Assembly (NCBI GenBank): GCA_018673915.1
Contig: JABHBK010000005.1
Coordinates: 1-63,494 of the forward strand
DNA: 63,494 bases
Source: Nitrospina sp.
GTDB taxonomy: Bacteria > Nitrospinota > Nitrospinia > Nitrospinales > VA-1
Reading direction: 5' to 3'
Shown: one piece after another, positions 16,662 through 25,441 of the stretch
Layout: each line of letters opens with the position of its first letter
How positions within the stretch are numbered: the stretch's first letter is position 1
Translations under genes and position numbers: made by a program
Notes under the pieces: generated by a model
The model's input: only the letters and a program-made list of their open reading frames with translations
Told to the model about the DNA's origin: nothing
The model's database searches: none

Positions 16662-17048
16662 ATGGGAGAGGATAAGAGAGGTTTTCCACGTTCGTTAGTA
16701 GAGCTGGTCGTTAAAATTCAGACCGGAGGCAGTTGGTCGGACTGCAAGGTTCTTGATCTTTCAGTGGAAGGAATTTCCCTGGAAGTTCAGCAACGGCTTC
16801 AAGTGGCTGAGTTAGTCACTATTGAGCTGGAACATGGCGAGTGGATGAAGAAAAATCAGGTGCAGGCCGAAGTACTCCGTTGCGACAGCAACCCTAACGA
16901 AACCAACCCTGAAATTTATCATATGGTAGCAAGGTTGATTGAGCCAAACGATGAATACCTGATGGGTGCTCTCAACATGGTTCATGGGGATGGCCCAAAG
17001 CAAGACCGGCGACCACTGAATTTCGGAAAGAGAGAAGATGGAAGATAA
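16662..17048 (+). CDS. PilZ-domain protein (c-di-GMP receptor)
   Basis: The 128-residue single-domain protein has the two c-di-GMP binding signatures of PilZ: RxxxR in KRGFPRS (Arg6, Arg10) and DxSxxG in DLSVEG (32-37). It is cytosolic, with no membrane segment. It probably couples c-di-GMP level to motility or surface behaviour, and a flagellar cluster lies 21 kb away. Its last 11 bases overlap the next gene, a truncated haemoglobin, so translation of the two is likely coupled. A second PilZ protein lies 0.6 kb downstream. Confidence 0.8.
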   Translation: MGEDKRGFPRSLVELVVKIQTGGSWSDCKVLDLSVEGISLEVQQRLQVAELVTIELEHGEWMKKNQVQAEVLRCDSNPNETNPEIYHMVARLIEPNDEYLMGALNMVHGDGPKQDRRPLNFGKREDGR

Positions 17049-17460
17049 TAATCTGCTGCAGGATGTGGGTGGAAGGGCGGTCTTGGAAAAAGTACATAAA
17101 CTTTTTTATGACAAGCTTTACGAACATCCCTGGCTGAAGAAATTTTTTCTGCATATTGAGCAAAAGCTTATCGAAAACCAGCAAACCGATTTCATGGTTT
17201 CCAATATGGGGGGTGGAAAAATTTATTCCGGCGGCTTGCCGAAGAGGGTCCACCGGCATATGTATATCACCGAAGAGCTATTTGATTTGCGTACCAAAAT
17301 TTTAAAAGAGTCCATTCTCGCGTGCGGAGTAAAGGAAGCTTTGGTCGAGCGATGGATTCGAATAGACAGCGCGTTCAAGCATTCCCTCGTTAAATCCAGC
17401 GTCGACAAATGTGAAAAGCGATATTTCACCGACGAAATCCTCAGCTTTCCCAAACCCTAA
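17038..17460 (+). CDS. Truncated haemoglobin-like globin
   Basis: The 140-residue protein resembles truncated globins. The helix A/B region DVGGRAVLEKVHKLFYDKL leads to PWLKKFF, a Gly-rich turn SNMGGGKIYSG, and a candidate proximal His in VHRHMYITEELFDLR, then GVKEALVERWIRID. Truncated haemoglobins bind O2 or NO and often protect against nitrosative stress, which would suit a nitrite or nitric oxide environment. The ATG lies inside the end of the PilZ gene, 11 bases before its stop codon ends. Coupling a haem sensor or scavenger to a c-di-GMP receptor is suggestive. Confidence 0.7.
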   Translation: MEDNNLLQDVGGRAVLEKVHKLFYDKLYEHPWLKKFFLHIEQKLIENQQTDFMVSNMGGGKIYSGGLPKRVHRHMYITEELFDLRTKILKESILACGVKEALVERWIRIDSAFKHSLVKSSVDKCEKRYFTDEILSFPKP

Positions 17461-17613
17461 TAGCCCACAGTTTCCAAAACTTTCGTTCTTAGCAAAGGCT
17501 TTTTGCTATTTCGAGCAGGTTTTGATAAAACGCCACTAGGCATGGACCCCTGATAATGAAGTTTAACAGGAGCCAAAGAGAGGCAAGGACTTTTAACCTT
17601 ATTATGATTTGGA

Positions 17614-17970
17614 ATGGCCGGAGAATCTGAATTTATGAATAGTGAAAGTAATAAGAGAATATCACCGCGTTCAATGGTGGAAATTGCTGTATTCGTGTAT
17701 GTCATGGAAGAATGGGTCGCGTGCAAAACCATTGACCTCTCACTGGAAGCAATATCGGTGGAACTGGCATATCCTCTGATTCCAGGAAGTCTGGTAGCCC
17801 TGGATATCCATCAGAGTCAGGGAATGAAGAAGCATGAAATGCTGACAGAAATTTTACGTTGTGATGCTCTGGAAACCGAACCTGTTACCCATCGTGTCGT
17901 AATGAAATTTGTCGACCCCAGCCAAGATTTTATGGTAGATACAAAATCTTTAATTCAAAATAAATCCTAA
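17614..17970 (+). CDS. Second PilZ-domain protein with a G-to-A change in the binding motif
   Basis: The 118-residue protein is a paralogue of the one at 16662, with KRISPRS supplying RxxxR. Here the DxSxxG motif reads DLSLEA, so the final Gly is Ala, which may weaken c-di-GMP binding. The C-terminal half ITEILRCDAL-like region (EILRCDALETEP) matches EVLRCDSN in the first copy. A GGAG lies 5' of an in-frame ATG at 17635, which may be the true start. The two PilZ genes flank the globin gene and probably arose by local duplication. Confidence 0.7.
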   Translation: MAGESEFMNSESNKRISPRSMVEIAVFVYVMEEWVACKTIDLSLEAISVELAYPLIPGSLVALDIHQSQGMKKHEMLTEILRCDALETEPVTHRVVMKFVDPSQDFMVDTKSLIQNKS

Positions 17971-18034
17971 CTCTCTTTATAGACGAACAAGAATTTCAGT
18001 TCTCTGGAGGTGTTTTATTCAACCGCAGGAAGGG

Positions 18035-18772
18035 GTGTTGAGTCCCCCAAAAAAACATTCATTGATTCAGGTTTATAATTTTGAAGACCTGCCGTTGGTC
18101 ACCATGAACGTGGCGAGAATCGGCGCACAAACTCCCGGCATGGCCTCAGAAATTGCTGGCAAGGAGAAACACTTTGCAGTGGTCGGCTTCGGCCCGATGT
18201 CCTGGATCTGGCTCACGCCCGACAAACCAGTTCCCGGTGGGTTTAGAGCTTTTGATGAAACCGAAATAGAAGAGGAAGACGTTCCTGAAACCGAAGGCGA
18301 TATTCTGCTCTATTTTTCTTCTGACCATGCGGACTTGAACCGGGAAATAGCCAATCAAGTGCGCGAAATGTTTGGAAAAGATGGGGAACTGATTGAAGAA
18401 GTTGTGGCGGAGAGTTTTACTCCAACGAATGTTGAACCGACCACAGAAAATATTTTGATCGATCGCGCTACTAATCTCGATACCGAGCAAAGCAGTTTTG
18501 TTTTCACCCAACGGTTTCAGGGGGAAGATGATATCCATGCAACGCAATATCAAACCAGTTTTCCTTGCAAGACCGAATCGGGGTTAGGCCGGTATACTTT
18601 GACCTACAGCAATAATCCCGCAGAGTTAGAAGAGCATGGAGACTCTGTCTCCCGTCCTCCGGTTTCGCGCGGGGTGTTTTTCCTTCCTTCCCTTGATCTT
18701 TTGACCAGCCTTAGAATGGGTGGTATCCGCATGGGCTCTCTCGCCATCAACGCCAAGTGGAAAGGCCATTAG
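18035..18772 (+). CDS. Hypothetical protein with faint Dyp-type peroxidase resemblance
   Basis: The frame starts at GTG after AGGAAGGG. The 245-residue product has no signal peptide. Some stretches recall Dyp-type peroxidases: VVGFGPMSWIWLTP, TEGDILLYFSSDHADLN, a DRATNL segment where Dyp proteins have a DGTxNP motif, and SSFVFTQRFQ. Dyp enzymes are usually about 300 residues with a proximal His near the C-terminus, which I cannot identify here. The protein is therefore either a divergent, shortened relative or only superficially similar. Confidence 0.4.
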   Translation: MLSPPKKHSLIQVYNFEDLPLVTMNVARIGAQTPGMASEIAGKEKHFAVVGFGPMSWIWLTPDKPVPGGFRAFDETEIEEEDVPETEGDILLYFSSDHADLNREIANQVREMFGKDGELIEEVVAESFTPTNVEPTTENILIDRATNLDTEQSSFVFTQRFQGEDDIHATQYQTSFPCKTESGLGRYTLTYSNNPAELEEHGDSVSRPPVSRGVFFLPSLDLLTSLRMGGIRMGSLAINAKWKGH

Positions 18773-18828
18773 CATGGCAGGCAAATGGTAACTACTCTTC
18801 CTGAGCTTTTACCCGTGGCGGTACGCCA

Positions 18829-19272
18829 CTAATAATTCCGGGTGACTTGGTCGTTCATGGATTCCAGTCGGGTCACTAGAATTTCAATCAATTTATTTTT
18901 TAATTTGGTGGGAATCTCTGGCTTGAGGGAGTCTATATCTTTAGTGTTGAACTTTAGAGCAATGACATCCCCATCTGCGATGACGCTGGTGGTTCGTTCG
19001 CGTTTTGCAACGTAGCCAATTTCTCCAAACACGGCTCCGGTCTTGAGTTTTGTGATGGTCTTTTCTGTAGGGTTGCTTTTAACTATAGCCACCACCCCTT
19101 TTAGCAGTATGAAAAAAGAATAATCCTTTTCCCCTTCTTTGATAATGGTATCGGAAGGCAGATATTTGTAGATTTGGCTTCCCAGAGTACTGAGAAAATG
19201 TTTTTCTTTATCAGAAAAATCATCAAAAAAAGACAGCTTTTCAATCAGCTCCAACGCTTGCTCTCGGTCCAT
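18829..19272 (-). CDS. Single-domain cyclic-nucleotide-binding protein, copy 1
   Basis: The 147-residue protein is a lone Crp-type cNMP-binding beta-roll. LSFFDDFSDKEKHFLSTL leads to DTIIKEGEKDYSFFILLKG, then the phosphate-binding cassette region GAVFGEIGYVAKRERTTS. No helix-turn-helix or kinase domain is attached, so it cannot act as a Crp-type DNA binder. It probably binds a nucleotide or a protein partner. A near-identical-length paralogue lies at 19477-19920 on the same strand. Confidence 0.75.
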   Translation of the reverse strand: MDREQALELIEKLSFFDDFSDKEKHFLSTLGSQIYKYLPSDTIIKEGEKDYSFFILLKGVVAIVKSNPTEKTITKLKTGAVFGEIGYVAKRERTTSVIADGDVIALKFNTKDIDSLKPEIPTKLKNKLIEILVTRLESMNDQVTRNY

Positions 19273-19476
19273 ACAGGTAAGCCTATGGGTGAAAGGTTAA
19301 AATTTATTGTAACGGAAATCGGGAGTATTAGCAAAGTGGACAGCCGAAGAAGGTTCATAAAGTTTTATCAGCATCTCTTGATGAAGTGTAGACGTGAGGG
19401 CATTTTTGCTCTTTGGCGGCGTTATGTCTATAGGGGGCGCGCAGCCTGACTTTAATAAGGGCAGGGTTTTTACCGA

Positions 19477-19920
19477 TTAAATACTTTGGGCAGCCTTCTC
19501 GTTCATGGCTTCGAGCCGCGTCACCAGTATCTGTATCATTTTATCTTTCAGTTTGATTATAATGGCTGGCTTCAGGGCATCCATATTTCTAGTGTCGATC
19601 TTTAGAGCAACGACATCACCATCAGCGATAACACTGGTGGTTCGGGTACGGTGGGCAACGAATGCGATTTCCCCAAACACGGCTCCGGCCTTGAGCTTGG
19701 TGATGGGCATTTCCTTCGGGTAGCTTTTGACAATGCGTACTACCCCTTTGAGGAGTATGAAAAAAGAATAATCCAGCTCTCCCTCCGTAATGAGGGTATC
19801 GGAAGGCAGGTATTTAAGGATCTGACTTTTCAATGTGGTTAGATACTTTTTTTCTTCTTTGGAAAACCCATCAAAAAAGGAAAGCTTGTCGATCAGCTCA
19901 AACGTCTGTTCTGTTTCCAT
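19477..19920 (-). CDS. Single-domain cyclic-nucleotide-binding protein, copy 2
   Basis: This is the tandem paralogue of the gene at 18829 and also has 147 residues when started at the ATG at 19918-19920. That start aligns METEQTFELIDKLSFFDGF with the start of copy 1. The in-frame ATG 30 bases further upstream would add ten charged residues. The cassette reads GAVFGEIAFVAHRTRTTS. The two copies look mostly identical in sequence, pointing to a local duplication. Both lack an output domain. Confidence 0.75.
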   Translation of the reverse strand: METEQTFELIDKLSFFDGFSKEEKKYLTTLKSQILKYLPSDTLITEGELDYSFFILLKGVVRIVKSYPKEMPITKLKAGAVFGEIAFVAHRTRTTSVIADGDVVALKIDTRNMDALKPAIIIKLKDKMIQILVTRLEAMNEKAAQSI

Positions 19921-20060
19921 TTCGGTTTTTTTCTTTGGGTGAATAACCATGCTTTATTGTATCGGAATCCTGATATTTTAGCAAAGTGCCCATTAGACCA
20001 AGGAGGATTACTGCGGTCACAGTTACATGTGAGGCTTTCTGGTTTTATTTGAGTCCCGCG

Positions 20061-21557
20061 TCACGCTGGCTGCCAGCGCAGTTTGGGATTGCGTGCCGCC
20101 TGAGCTTCATCGGGACGCGACACTTTTGATAGTCTTGGGGAGGCGTGAAAACTATCGGCGTCTTCTTTGCCTTTTTTAGCGATGGATTGCATGGCTTCGA
20201 TGAAGTTGTCGAGTGTCTCTTTCGATTCTGTTTCGGTGGGTTCGATCATCAACGCGCCTTTAACAATTAGTGGGAAATAAACCGTCGGAGGATGAAACCC
20301 GTGGTCGATGAGCGCTTTGGCGAAATCCATCGTGGTGATGCCTTGGCCTTTATCATTGAAAACACACTCGTGCAGACTGGCCCCGCTAAAGGGAAGATGG
20401 AATGTGTCTTTTAACTTCGCGCGAATATAATTAGCGTTGAGCACCGCAGATTGTGCTGCCTCCCGGATGCCTTCGGGTCCAAGTGTGCGGATGTAGGCAT
20501 AGGCACGCAAGAGCATGCCAAAATTGCCGTTGAACGATTTTAGTCTGCCCACACTTTGAGGCCGGTCTGCATTCAAGCGATACTTTGATCCGGCTTTTTC
20601 CACTATTGGAGCGGGGAGATAAGGTTCAAGAATATCTTTAATGCATACGGGGCCTGCGCCAGGTCCGCCCCCGCCATGTGGAGTGGAAAAGGTTTTATGC
20701 AGATTGATATGAAGCACATCAATCCCCATGTCTCCCATTTTTGTGATACCCATTACAGCATTGAGGTTTGCGCCGTCGCAGTAAACCAGCCCTCCTTTTT
20801 TATGAACAATCTCGGTGATTTTTAAAATATCTTTCTCGAACATTCCGAGTGTATTTGGATTGGTCAGCATGATGGCCGCTGTTTCTTCATCCATCGCCGC
20901 TTCAAGTTTTGCGACATCGATGGTTCCTTCTGCATTCGATGGGAGTTGAACGGATTTGTATCCACATAGTGTGGCGCTGGCCGGATTGGTGCCGTGGGCA
21001 GAGTCGGGCAGTAATACTTTTTTTCTGGGATTACCTTGTGCTTCCTGATAGGCCTTGATCATCAGCATGCCGGCAAACTCGCCCTGGGCTCCGGCGGCTG
21101 GGTGCAGACTGGCGTGATCCATCCCACTGATGGTTTTCAGGCACTCCTGCAACTCATACATCAACTGCAAGCTACCCTGAGAATCTGCATCCGTTGTCAT
21201 TGGATGATGCTGGGCGAAGCCGGGCAACCTTGCCATCGTCTCATTGATTTTCGGATTGTATTTCATTGTGCAGGAACCCAATGGATAGAAATTGGTGTCG
21301 ATGCTAAAATTCCATTGTGAAAGCCGGGTGAAATGGCGCACGACATCGAGTTCTGATAGCTCTGGAAGATCATCAATGGCTTCGCGGATTTCTCCGGGTG
21401 GGAGCAATGTCTCAATTTCTACTTCCGGCACATCGCAGGAAGGCAGAGAATAAGCCTTTCGACCCGGCGAACCCAATTCAAAAACAATGGGCTCCTCGAA
21501 GATCAATCCGGGTTTTCCTGGAGTTTTCAGCTCTTTTGCTTCTTGTGCTTCGTTCAT
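20061..21557 (-). CDS. gcvPB: Glycine dehydrogenase (decarboxylating), subunit 2
   Basis: The 498-residue protein is the C-terminal-type subunit of the split glycine cleavage P-protein. It carries the PLP-lysine motif NLHKTFSTPHGGGGPGAG and the typical start FELGSPGRKAYSLPSCDVPE. With GcvPA it decarboxylates glycine and loads the aminomethyl group onto GcvH. No gcvPA, gcvT or gcvH lies in the window, so the partner genes are elsewhere. The gene follows a family 9 glycosyltransferase gene by 24 bases, so they may be cotranscribed by chance of layout. Confidence 0.9.
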   Translation of the reverse strand: MNEAQEAKELKTPGKPGLIFEEPIVFELGSPGRKAYSLPSCDVPEVEIETLLPPGEIREAIDDLPELSELDVVRHFTRLSQWNFSIDTNFYPLGSCTMKYNPKINETMARLPGFAQHHPMTTDADSQGSLQLMYELQECLKTISGMDHASLHPAAGAQGEFAGMLMIKAYQEAQGNPRKKVLLPDSAHGTNPASATLCGYKSVQLPSNAEGTIDVAKLEAAMDEETAAIMLTNPNTLGMFEKDILKITEIVHKKGGLVYCDGANLNAVMGITKMGDMGIDVLHINLHKTFSTPHGGGGPGAGPVCIKDILEPYLPAPIVEKAGSKYRLNADRPQSVGRLKSFNGNFGMLLRAYAYIRTLGPEGIREAAQSAVLNANYIRAKLKDTFHLPFSGASLHECVFNDKGQGITTMDFAKALIDHGFHPPTVYFPLIVKGALMIEPTETESKETLDNFIEAMQSIAKKGKEDADSFHASPRLSKVSRPDEAQAARNPKLRWQPA

Positions 21558-21581
21558 GATTCTTCCTTCTTTAAGGAATAG

Positions 21582-22745
21582 TTATTGGGTGCTCAGCATT
21601 TCCTGCAGGGTGTTGAGGACTGTGTCGGGGGACAGAGAGTCATCGTACCTTTCTTCCAGTACTATACTATTGGCATTCAAGGGGCCCCAGCGTTTAATTT
21701 CCCCATGTTTAAAAATCACGCAAACCGGTTTATCGACTGCCGAGGCAAGGTGCATGATGCCAGTGTGATTGCAAAGTAAAACATCGCATTCCTGTATCAA
21801 AAGCGCAAGCTCTTTTGCGGTGAGTAGAGGAAGAATTTTAGGTTTATTTGGCATGTTGGCTATGGCTGTTCTGAGTTCGGCTTCCTCTCCGGGTCCGTTG
21901 ACCAACCAGACCTGTGCCTGGTTCGATTCCAGTAAGTGTTCGATCACGGCCTGAAACTTCTCCCACCGCCAACCCCATTGTGCGATACGAGTGCCGGACT
22001 TGACCAACACCACGGGCTGGTTCAACGAGGTGCGAAATTCTTTTAGAAGTTCTACAACTTTTTGAGTTTCTTCCGGATTGAAATAAAGCTTGGGCTGGGT
22101 TTGTATTTCCTGAATGCCCAGGGCTCGCAGAAGTTCCAGGTTATTGTCGCTTTCATGTTGAGGTGGGCCTTCCACAGGGACTCGGACGTTATGGGCCCAT
22201 GCATTTTCTGGATGATCATATCCGACCCTGATTTTTGCACCGGAACAAAGAGCAAAAAAGGTAGCGGTGGCACTGAATTTTTTATTGAGAGTTAACGTCA
22301 GGTCAAAATGTTCATCCCTCAGTTGGCGAAAGATAGCTAAAGGTTGTTTGGGATCGAAAGATAATACCCTGCTAATTTTTGGATTGTCTGTCAGGAGTCC
22401 TACATGGGCACTTTCTACCAGGACATTGATATTTAAATGCGGGAATGATTTTTTAAGGGTTTCGTAAACCGGGGTGGATAGTACTACATCACCCAGTCGG
22501 TCAGGGCGTATGACTAATACCTTGTTGATGTTGGTAAAGTCCAGAGGCAGATTGGGTGGATTGGGGGCTTTTCCCGTGCATGCGCCCACCAGGCTCCATA
22601 ACATTTGTTTGGCTTTTTTTTCCAGCGTGCGCAGGGATGGGTTTGCCATAGATTGATAGGCTATAAGGGGTTTGTTCCGTTCATCCGCGATGCAGAATGG
22701 GAACTTATCGGGTTGGCTATGGGACTGTAAAAGGAAGCGCTTCAT
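21582..22745 (-). CDS. Glycosyltransferase family 9 (heptosyltransferase-like)
   Basis: The 387-residue protein has the family 9 pattern: KVLVIRPDRLGDVVLSTPVY at the start of the first Rossmann fold, VLVKSGTRIAQWGWRWEKF in the second, and the ADP-sugar-binding CDVLLCNHTGIMHLASAVDK. Family 9 enzymes add heptose or related sugars to lipopolysaccharide core at the inner face of the inner membrane. The first 60 residues are an N-terminal extension unlike typical WaaC/WaaF. The first codons overlap the end of the Trm112-like gene by 29 bases. A second family 9 gene lies just upstream. Confidence 0.8.
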   Translation of the reverse strand: MKRFLLQSHSQPDKFPFCIADERNKPLIAYQSMANPSLRTLEKKAKQMLWSLVGACTGKAPNPPNLPLDFTNINKVLVIRPDRLGDVVLSTPVYETLKKSFPHLNINVLVESAHVGLLTDNPKISRVLSFDPKQPLAIFRQLRDEHFDLTLTLNKKFSATATFFALCSGAKIRVGYDHPENAWAHNVRVPVEGPPQHESDNNLELLRALGIQEIQTQPKLYFNPEETQKVVELLKEFRTSLNQPVVLVKSGTRIAQWGWRWEKFQAVIEHLLESNQAQVWLVNGPGEEAELRTAIANMPNKPKILPLLTAKELALLIQECDVLLCNHTGIMHLASAVDKPVCVIFKHGEIKRWGPLNANSIVLEERYDDSLSPDTVLNTLQEMLSTQ

Positions 22746-22893
22746 CTAAAAGCATGATGGGAATATCATCTTTAATCGGGTATTTCAGGGCGCAGGGTTT
22801 ACAAACTAACCCGTCTTCATTTTGGCTTATTTCAAGATCTCCCTTACACTTGGGGCAAACCAGGATATCCAGAAGTTCTTTATCAATTCCCAT
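22717..22893 (-). CDS. Trm112-family small zinc-binding protein
   Basis: A 58-codon gene reads MGIDKELLDILVCPKCKGDL at its start and carries a second Cys pair, KPCALKYP-like (C-x-x-C), then the DDIPIMLLDEA block of the Trm112/YcaR family. Members are small zinc-fold proteins that partner methyltransferases in eukaryotes, and in bacteria they often lie beside lpxK and heptosyltransferase genes. AAGGAG precedes the ATG. It sits between two family 9 glycosyltransferase genes and overlaps the downstream one by 29 bases. Confidence 0.85.
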   Translation of the reverse strand: MGIDKELLDILVCPKCKGDLEISQNEDGLVCKPCALKYPIKDDIPIMLLDEALPFTVP

Positions 22894-22926
22894 AATTATT
22901 CTCCTTGATTGGTGATGCTGAAAAAT

Positions 22927-23985
22927 TCAGGATAATTGGTTTGTAATTTTCTGATGACTTTTCACGGCCTCAAACACTTCATCGCTGGTAACTCTATTCA
23001 TGCATTCTTTGGTTCCCAGTGGGCAAGTTTTTTTCCAGCAAAAACTGCATGAAAGCACTTTATAAACGGTTGCGTGATTCACGCCATAGGCTCCATTACG
23101 TGCAGGGTCGGTGGGACCAAAAATTGAAACCGTAGGGATGCCCAACGCCGCTGCCAAGTGAAGTGGACCTGAGTCACAGCTTACCAGCAGTGTCATCCGT
23201 TTGTACAGGCCAATAGATTCTAAAATTGAAGTTGGTGGAGCGATCCAGCATTTTTGTTTCATATGGGTGGAGATTTGCTGGGCCTTGGTTTTTTCTCCCG
23301 GCCCCCAGGTCAGCAATACAGAGTATCCCAGTTCGGCGGAAATGCGGTCAGCCAATTCTGCGAAGCGTGCCAGTTCCCATTGCTTGGTTTCGAATCCCGC
23401 ACCCGGATTGATTCCGATAATAGGACGGTGGGTCAGGTCCTCGTCAAAATAACGGGCTATTTTTTTATCTGCTTCATCAGGAATCTGGAGAGGAAAAAGT
23501 TTTGTTTTTTCAACGCTGCCCAATGCAGTTTGTAAAATCTCAAGGTACATATCCACAACATGGATTCCTCCTGCTGTGTAGGGGCTTTTTTGGTTGGTGA
23601 ACAGGGCGTTGATTTTTTCTTTGCAATTATTTCTGTGGAATCCGGCTCGGGCTGGGGCACCACTCAACCTGGCAATGATGCCACTTTTTATCAACCCGTG
23701 CAGATCGAGCACTAGATCAAACTTATGCTGACGCAGGGTTTTGATGGTTTTCAGAATTTCACTAAGCGATTGACGGTTCCAGTTTTTGCGCCATACTTTG
23801 GTGCGGATGGGAATGACCTGATCGATATCCGGGTTGCCCTTCAAAATATCCTGAAAACGTTCTTCTACCATCCAGACAATGGTGGCATTGGGCAGAGACT
23901 TTCTAATGGTTGCGGCTACGGGAAGGGTGTGAACCACATCCCCCAAAGCGCTAAACTTCAGAATTAATATTTTGTGCGCGTTCAT
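22927..23985 (-). CDS. Lipopolysaccharide heptosyltransferase-like glycosyltransferase (family 9)
   Basis: Starting at the ATG that gives MNAHKILILKFSALGDVVHT, the protein has 352 residues and close similarity to WaaC/WaaF-type enzymes: IGINPGAGFETKQWELARFA and LVSCDSGPLHLAAALGIPTV. It ends with a Cys-rich loop SCSFCWKKTCPLGTKECM that is common in this family. An upstream ATG at 24052-24054 is in frame but would overlap the PAP2 gene. It likely adds a core heptose to lipid A. Confidence 0.85.
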   Translation of the reverse strand: MNAHKILILKFSALGDVVHTLPVAATIRKSLPNATIVWMVEERFQDILKGNPDIDQVIPIRTKVWRKNWNRQSLSEILKTIKTLRQHKFDLVLDLHGLIKSGIIARLSGAPARAGFHRNNCKEKINALFTNQKSPYTAGGIHVVDMYLEILQTALGSVEKTKLFPLQIPDEADKKIARYFDEDLTHRPIIGINPGAGFETKQWELARFAELADRISAELGYSVLLTWGPGEKTKAQQISTHMKQKCWIAPPTSILESIGLYKRMTLLVSCDSGPLHLAAALGIPTVSIFGPTDPARNGAYGVNHATVYKVLSCSFCWKKTCPLGTKECMNRVTSDEVFEAVKSHQKITNQLS

Positions 23986-24005
23986 GAGGCCAGAGGATAT
24001 AGCAA

Positions 24006-24548
24006 TCAGGGTTTGATGAATTTTAAAATCCGGGTATAGATGTAGCGGTAACACAGGTAGCCTACCAAACTTCCGTAGAGCGCTCCCCCTAAAACATCAA
24101 AAGGGTAATGTACTTTCAAGTACACTCTTGAATATGAAACTATCAGTGCCAGGGCAAAAGCCAGTAAAGTTGTGTTACGAAAACACAGGCTTAGCAGAGT
24201 CGCGGCGGCAAAAGTATTGCTGGCATGGTTTGAAGGAAAAGAAAAACTGTTTGAGCACCTGAATGCCATCTCCAGATCGGGCAAAACATGACAGGGCCTG
24301 AGTCGGCCGATCCCTTCCTTAAGAATATAATGGCTACTTGCATCGTTGAGGGCGATGGTTGCACCTACGGTCACTAGAAAGACCAGTCCTTTAATCCTGT
24401 AAACAAAAAGGATGGCTATTACGCAGGCGATGCCTAAATGGTAAAAGTTGTTTTTCATGGTCATAAACACCATGAACTCGTGCATTATTGGGGATTGAAA
24501 ATGCTGGTTGATCCAGTAGAATAGCGAAACGTCGAGATCGTATAAGAT
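24006..24548 (-). CDS. PAP2-family phosphatase, apparently started at a non-standard ATC codon
   Basis: The first ATG (24483-24485) gives 159 residues with the PAP2 signatures KEGIGRLRPC, PSNHASNTFAA and SRVYLKVHYPFDVLGG. The frame stays open upstream and encodes LYDLDVSLFYWINQHFQSP, which is the typical N-terminal helix of PAP2 phosphatases. No ATG, GTG or TTG occurs in that extension. AAGGA lies 7 bases upstream of ATC (24546-24548), which would give about 180 residues. The protein probably dephosphorylates undecaprenyl pyrophosphate or lipid A. A sequencing error is the alternative. Confidence 0.75.
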   Translation of the reverse strand: MLYDLDVSLFYWINQHFQSPIMHEFMVFMTMKNNFYHLGIACVIAILFVYRIKGLVFLVTVGATIALNDASSHYILKEGIGRLRPCHVLPDLEMAFRCSNSFSFPSNHASNTFAAATLLSLCFRNTTLLAFALALIVSYSRVYLKVHYPFDVLGGALYGSLVGYLCYRYIYTRILKFIKP

Positions 24549-24704
24549 GGTGGGTTCCTTTTTGCGGGAATTGAAGTTACTTGAGAATTTTATGGAGTTT
24601 GGTGGTTTGAGTCAAACGATTTATCGCTTCTTATGGGTGTGGATTAGGAGAGCTAGCTTGTTTTCCGGACTGAATGAGTCCTTGTTATCTTTTGGCGAGA
24701 GCTG

Positions 24705-25391
24705 ATGATGACGAAAACTCATGGCAATGCGATGATTCTTTTTGCTCGAGATCCCATTTTAGGTAGGGTGAAGACCCGGTTATCTTCCTTACTGGATGAG
24801 GAAACTATTCTGCAACTCTATACTTGTTTTCTTCATGACAGCCTTGACAAAGTCCGGCAAGTAAGAAATGCAGACTTGTTTGTAGGAGTCTCTCCTTCGA
24901 ACGAATCGGGGTTTTTTACCGGAACGCAGAGTGCCGATATGGGACTTTTTGTTCAGGAGGGAAATAACCTGGGAGACAAAATGCGACGGGCTATTCAAGA
25001 TCGCTTTGAGGAAGGTTATGAGAGGGCAGTTATTATTGGCTCGGATAGCCCATCTCTCCCCGTTTCCTATATTGAGCAGGCTCTTGGCTCGGATAAAGAT
25101 ATAGTTTTAGGGCCTAGCACCGATGGCGGTTACTACCTGATCGGAATGCGTGGGAAATTGACCGAGGTGTTTGATGGCGTGACTTGGGGGACGGACAAGG
25201 TCTTACAGGAAACCTGTGAACGCCTGATGCAGGATGAAGCAGAGCTGGAGCTTTTGCCGGTCTGGTACGATATTGATGGCCCTGATGACTTAAAATTCTT
25301 CAAGACCCATTTACAACTCATCGAACAGGCCGGACTCGGAAAAGCCGGTGAGACAGGAAAGTTGCTGGACAAAATTTTGTCGGACCACTGA
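24705..25391 (+). CDS. TIGR04282-type glycosyltransferase-like protein
   Basis: The 228-residue protein matches the DUF2064/TIGR04282 group (nucleotide-diphospho-sugar transferase fold). It starts with NAMILFARDPILGRVKTRLS, followed by RAVIIGSDSPSLP and VLGPSTDGGYYLIG and ending with YDIDGPDDL. Members accompany radical-SAM genes or sugar transfer genes, and their reaction is not settled. Here it is followed after 50 bases by hisD in the same direction. It could be in a hisD operon or simply adjacent. Confidence 0.8.
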   Translation: MMTKTHGNAMILFARDPILGRVKTRLSSLLDEETILQLYTCFLHDSLDKVRQVRNADLFVGVSPSNESGFFTGTQSADMGLFVQEGNNLGDKMRRAIQDRFEEGYERAVIIGSDSPSLPVSYIEQALGSDKDIVLGPSTDGGYYLIGMRGKLTEVFDGVTWGTDKVLQETCERLMQDEAELELLPVWYDIDGPDDLKFFKTHLQLIEQAGLGKAGETGKLLDKILSDH

Positions 25392-25441
25392 AATTATTTT
25401 GGGCCGTCTGGGTGCCCATACATTTAACAGAACAGGAAACT

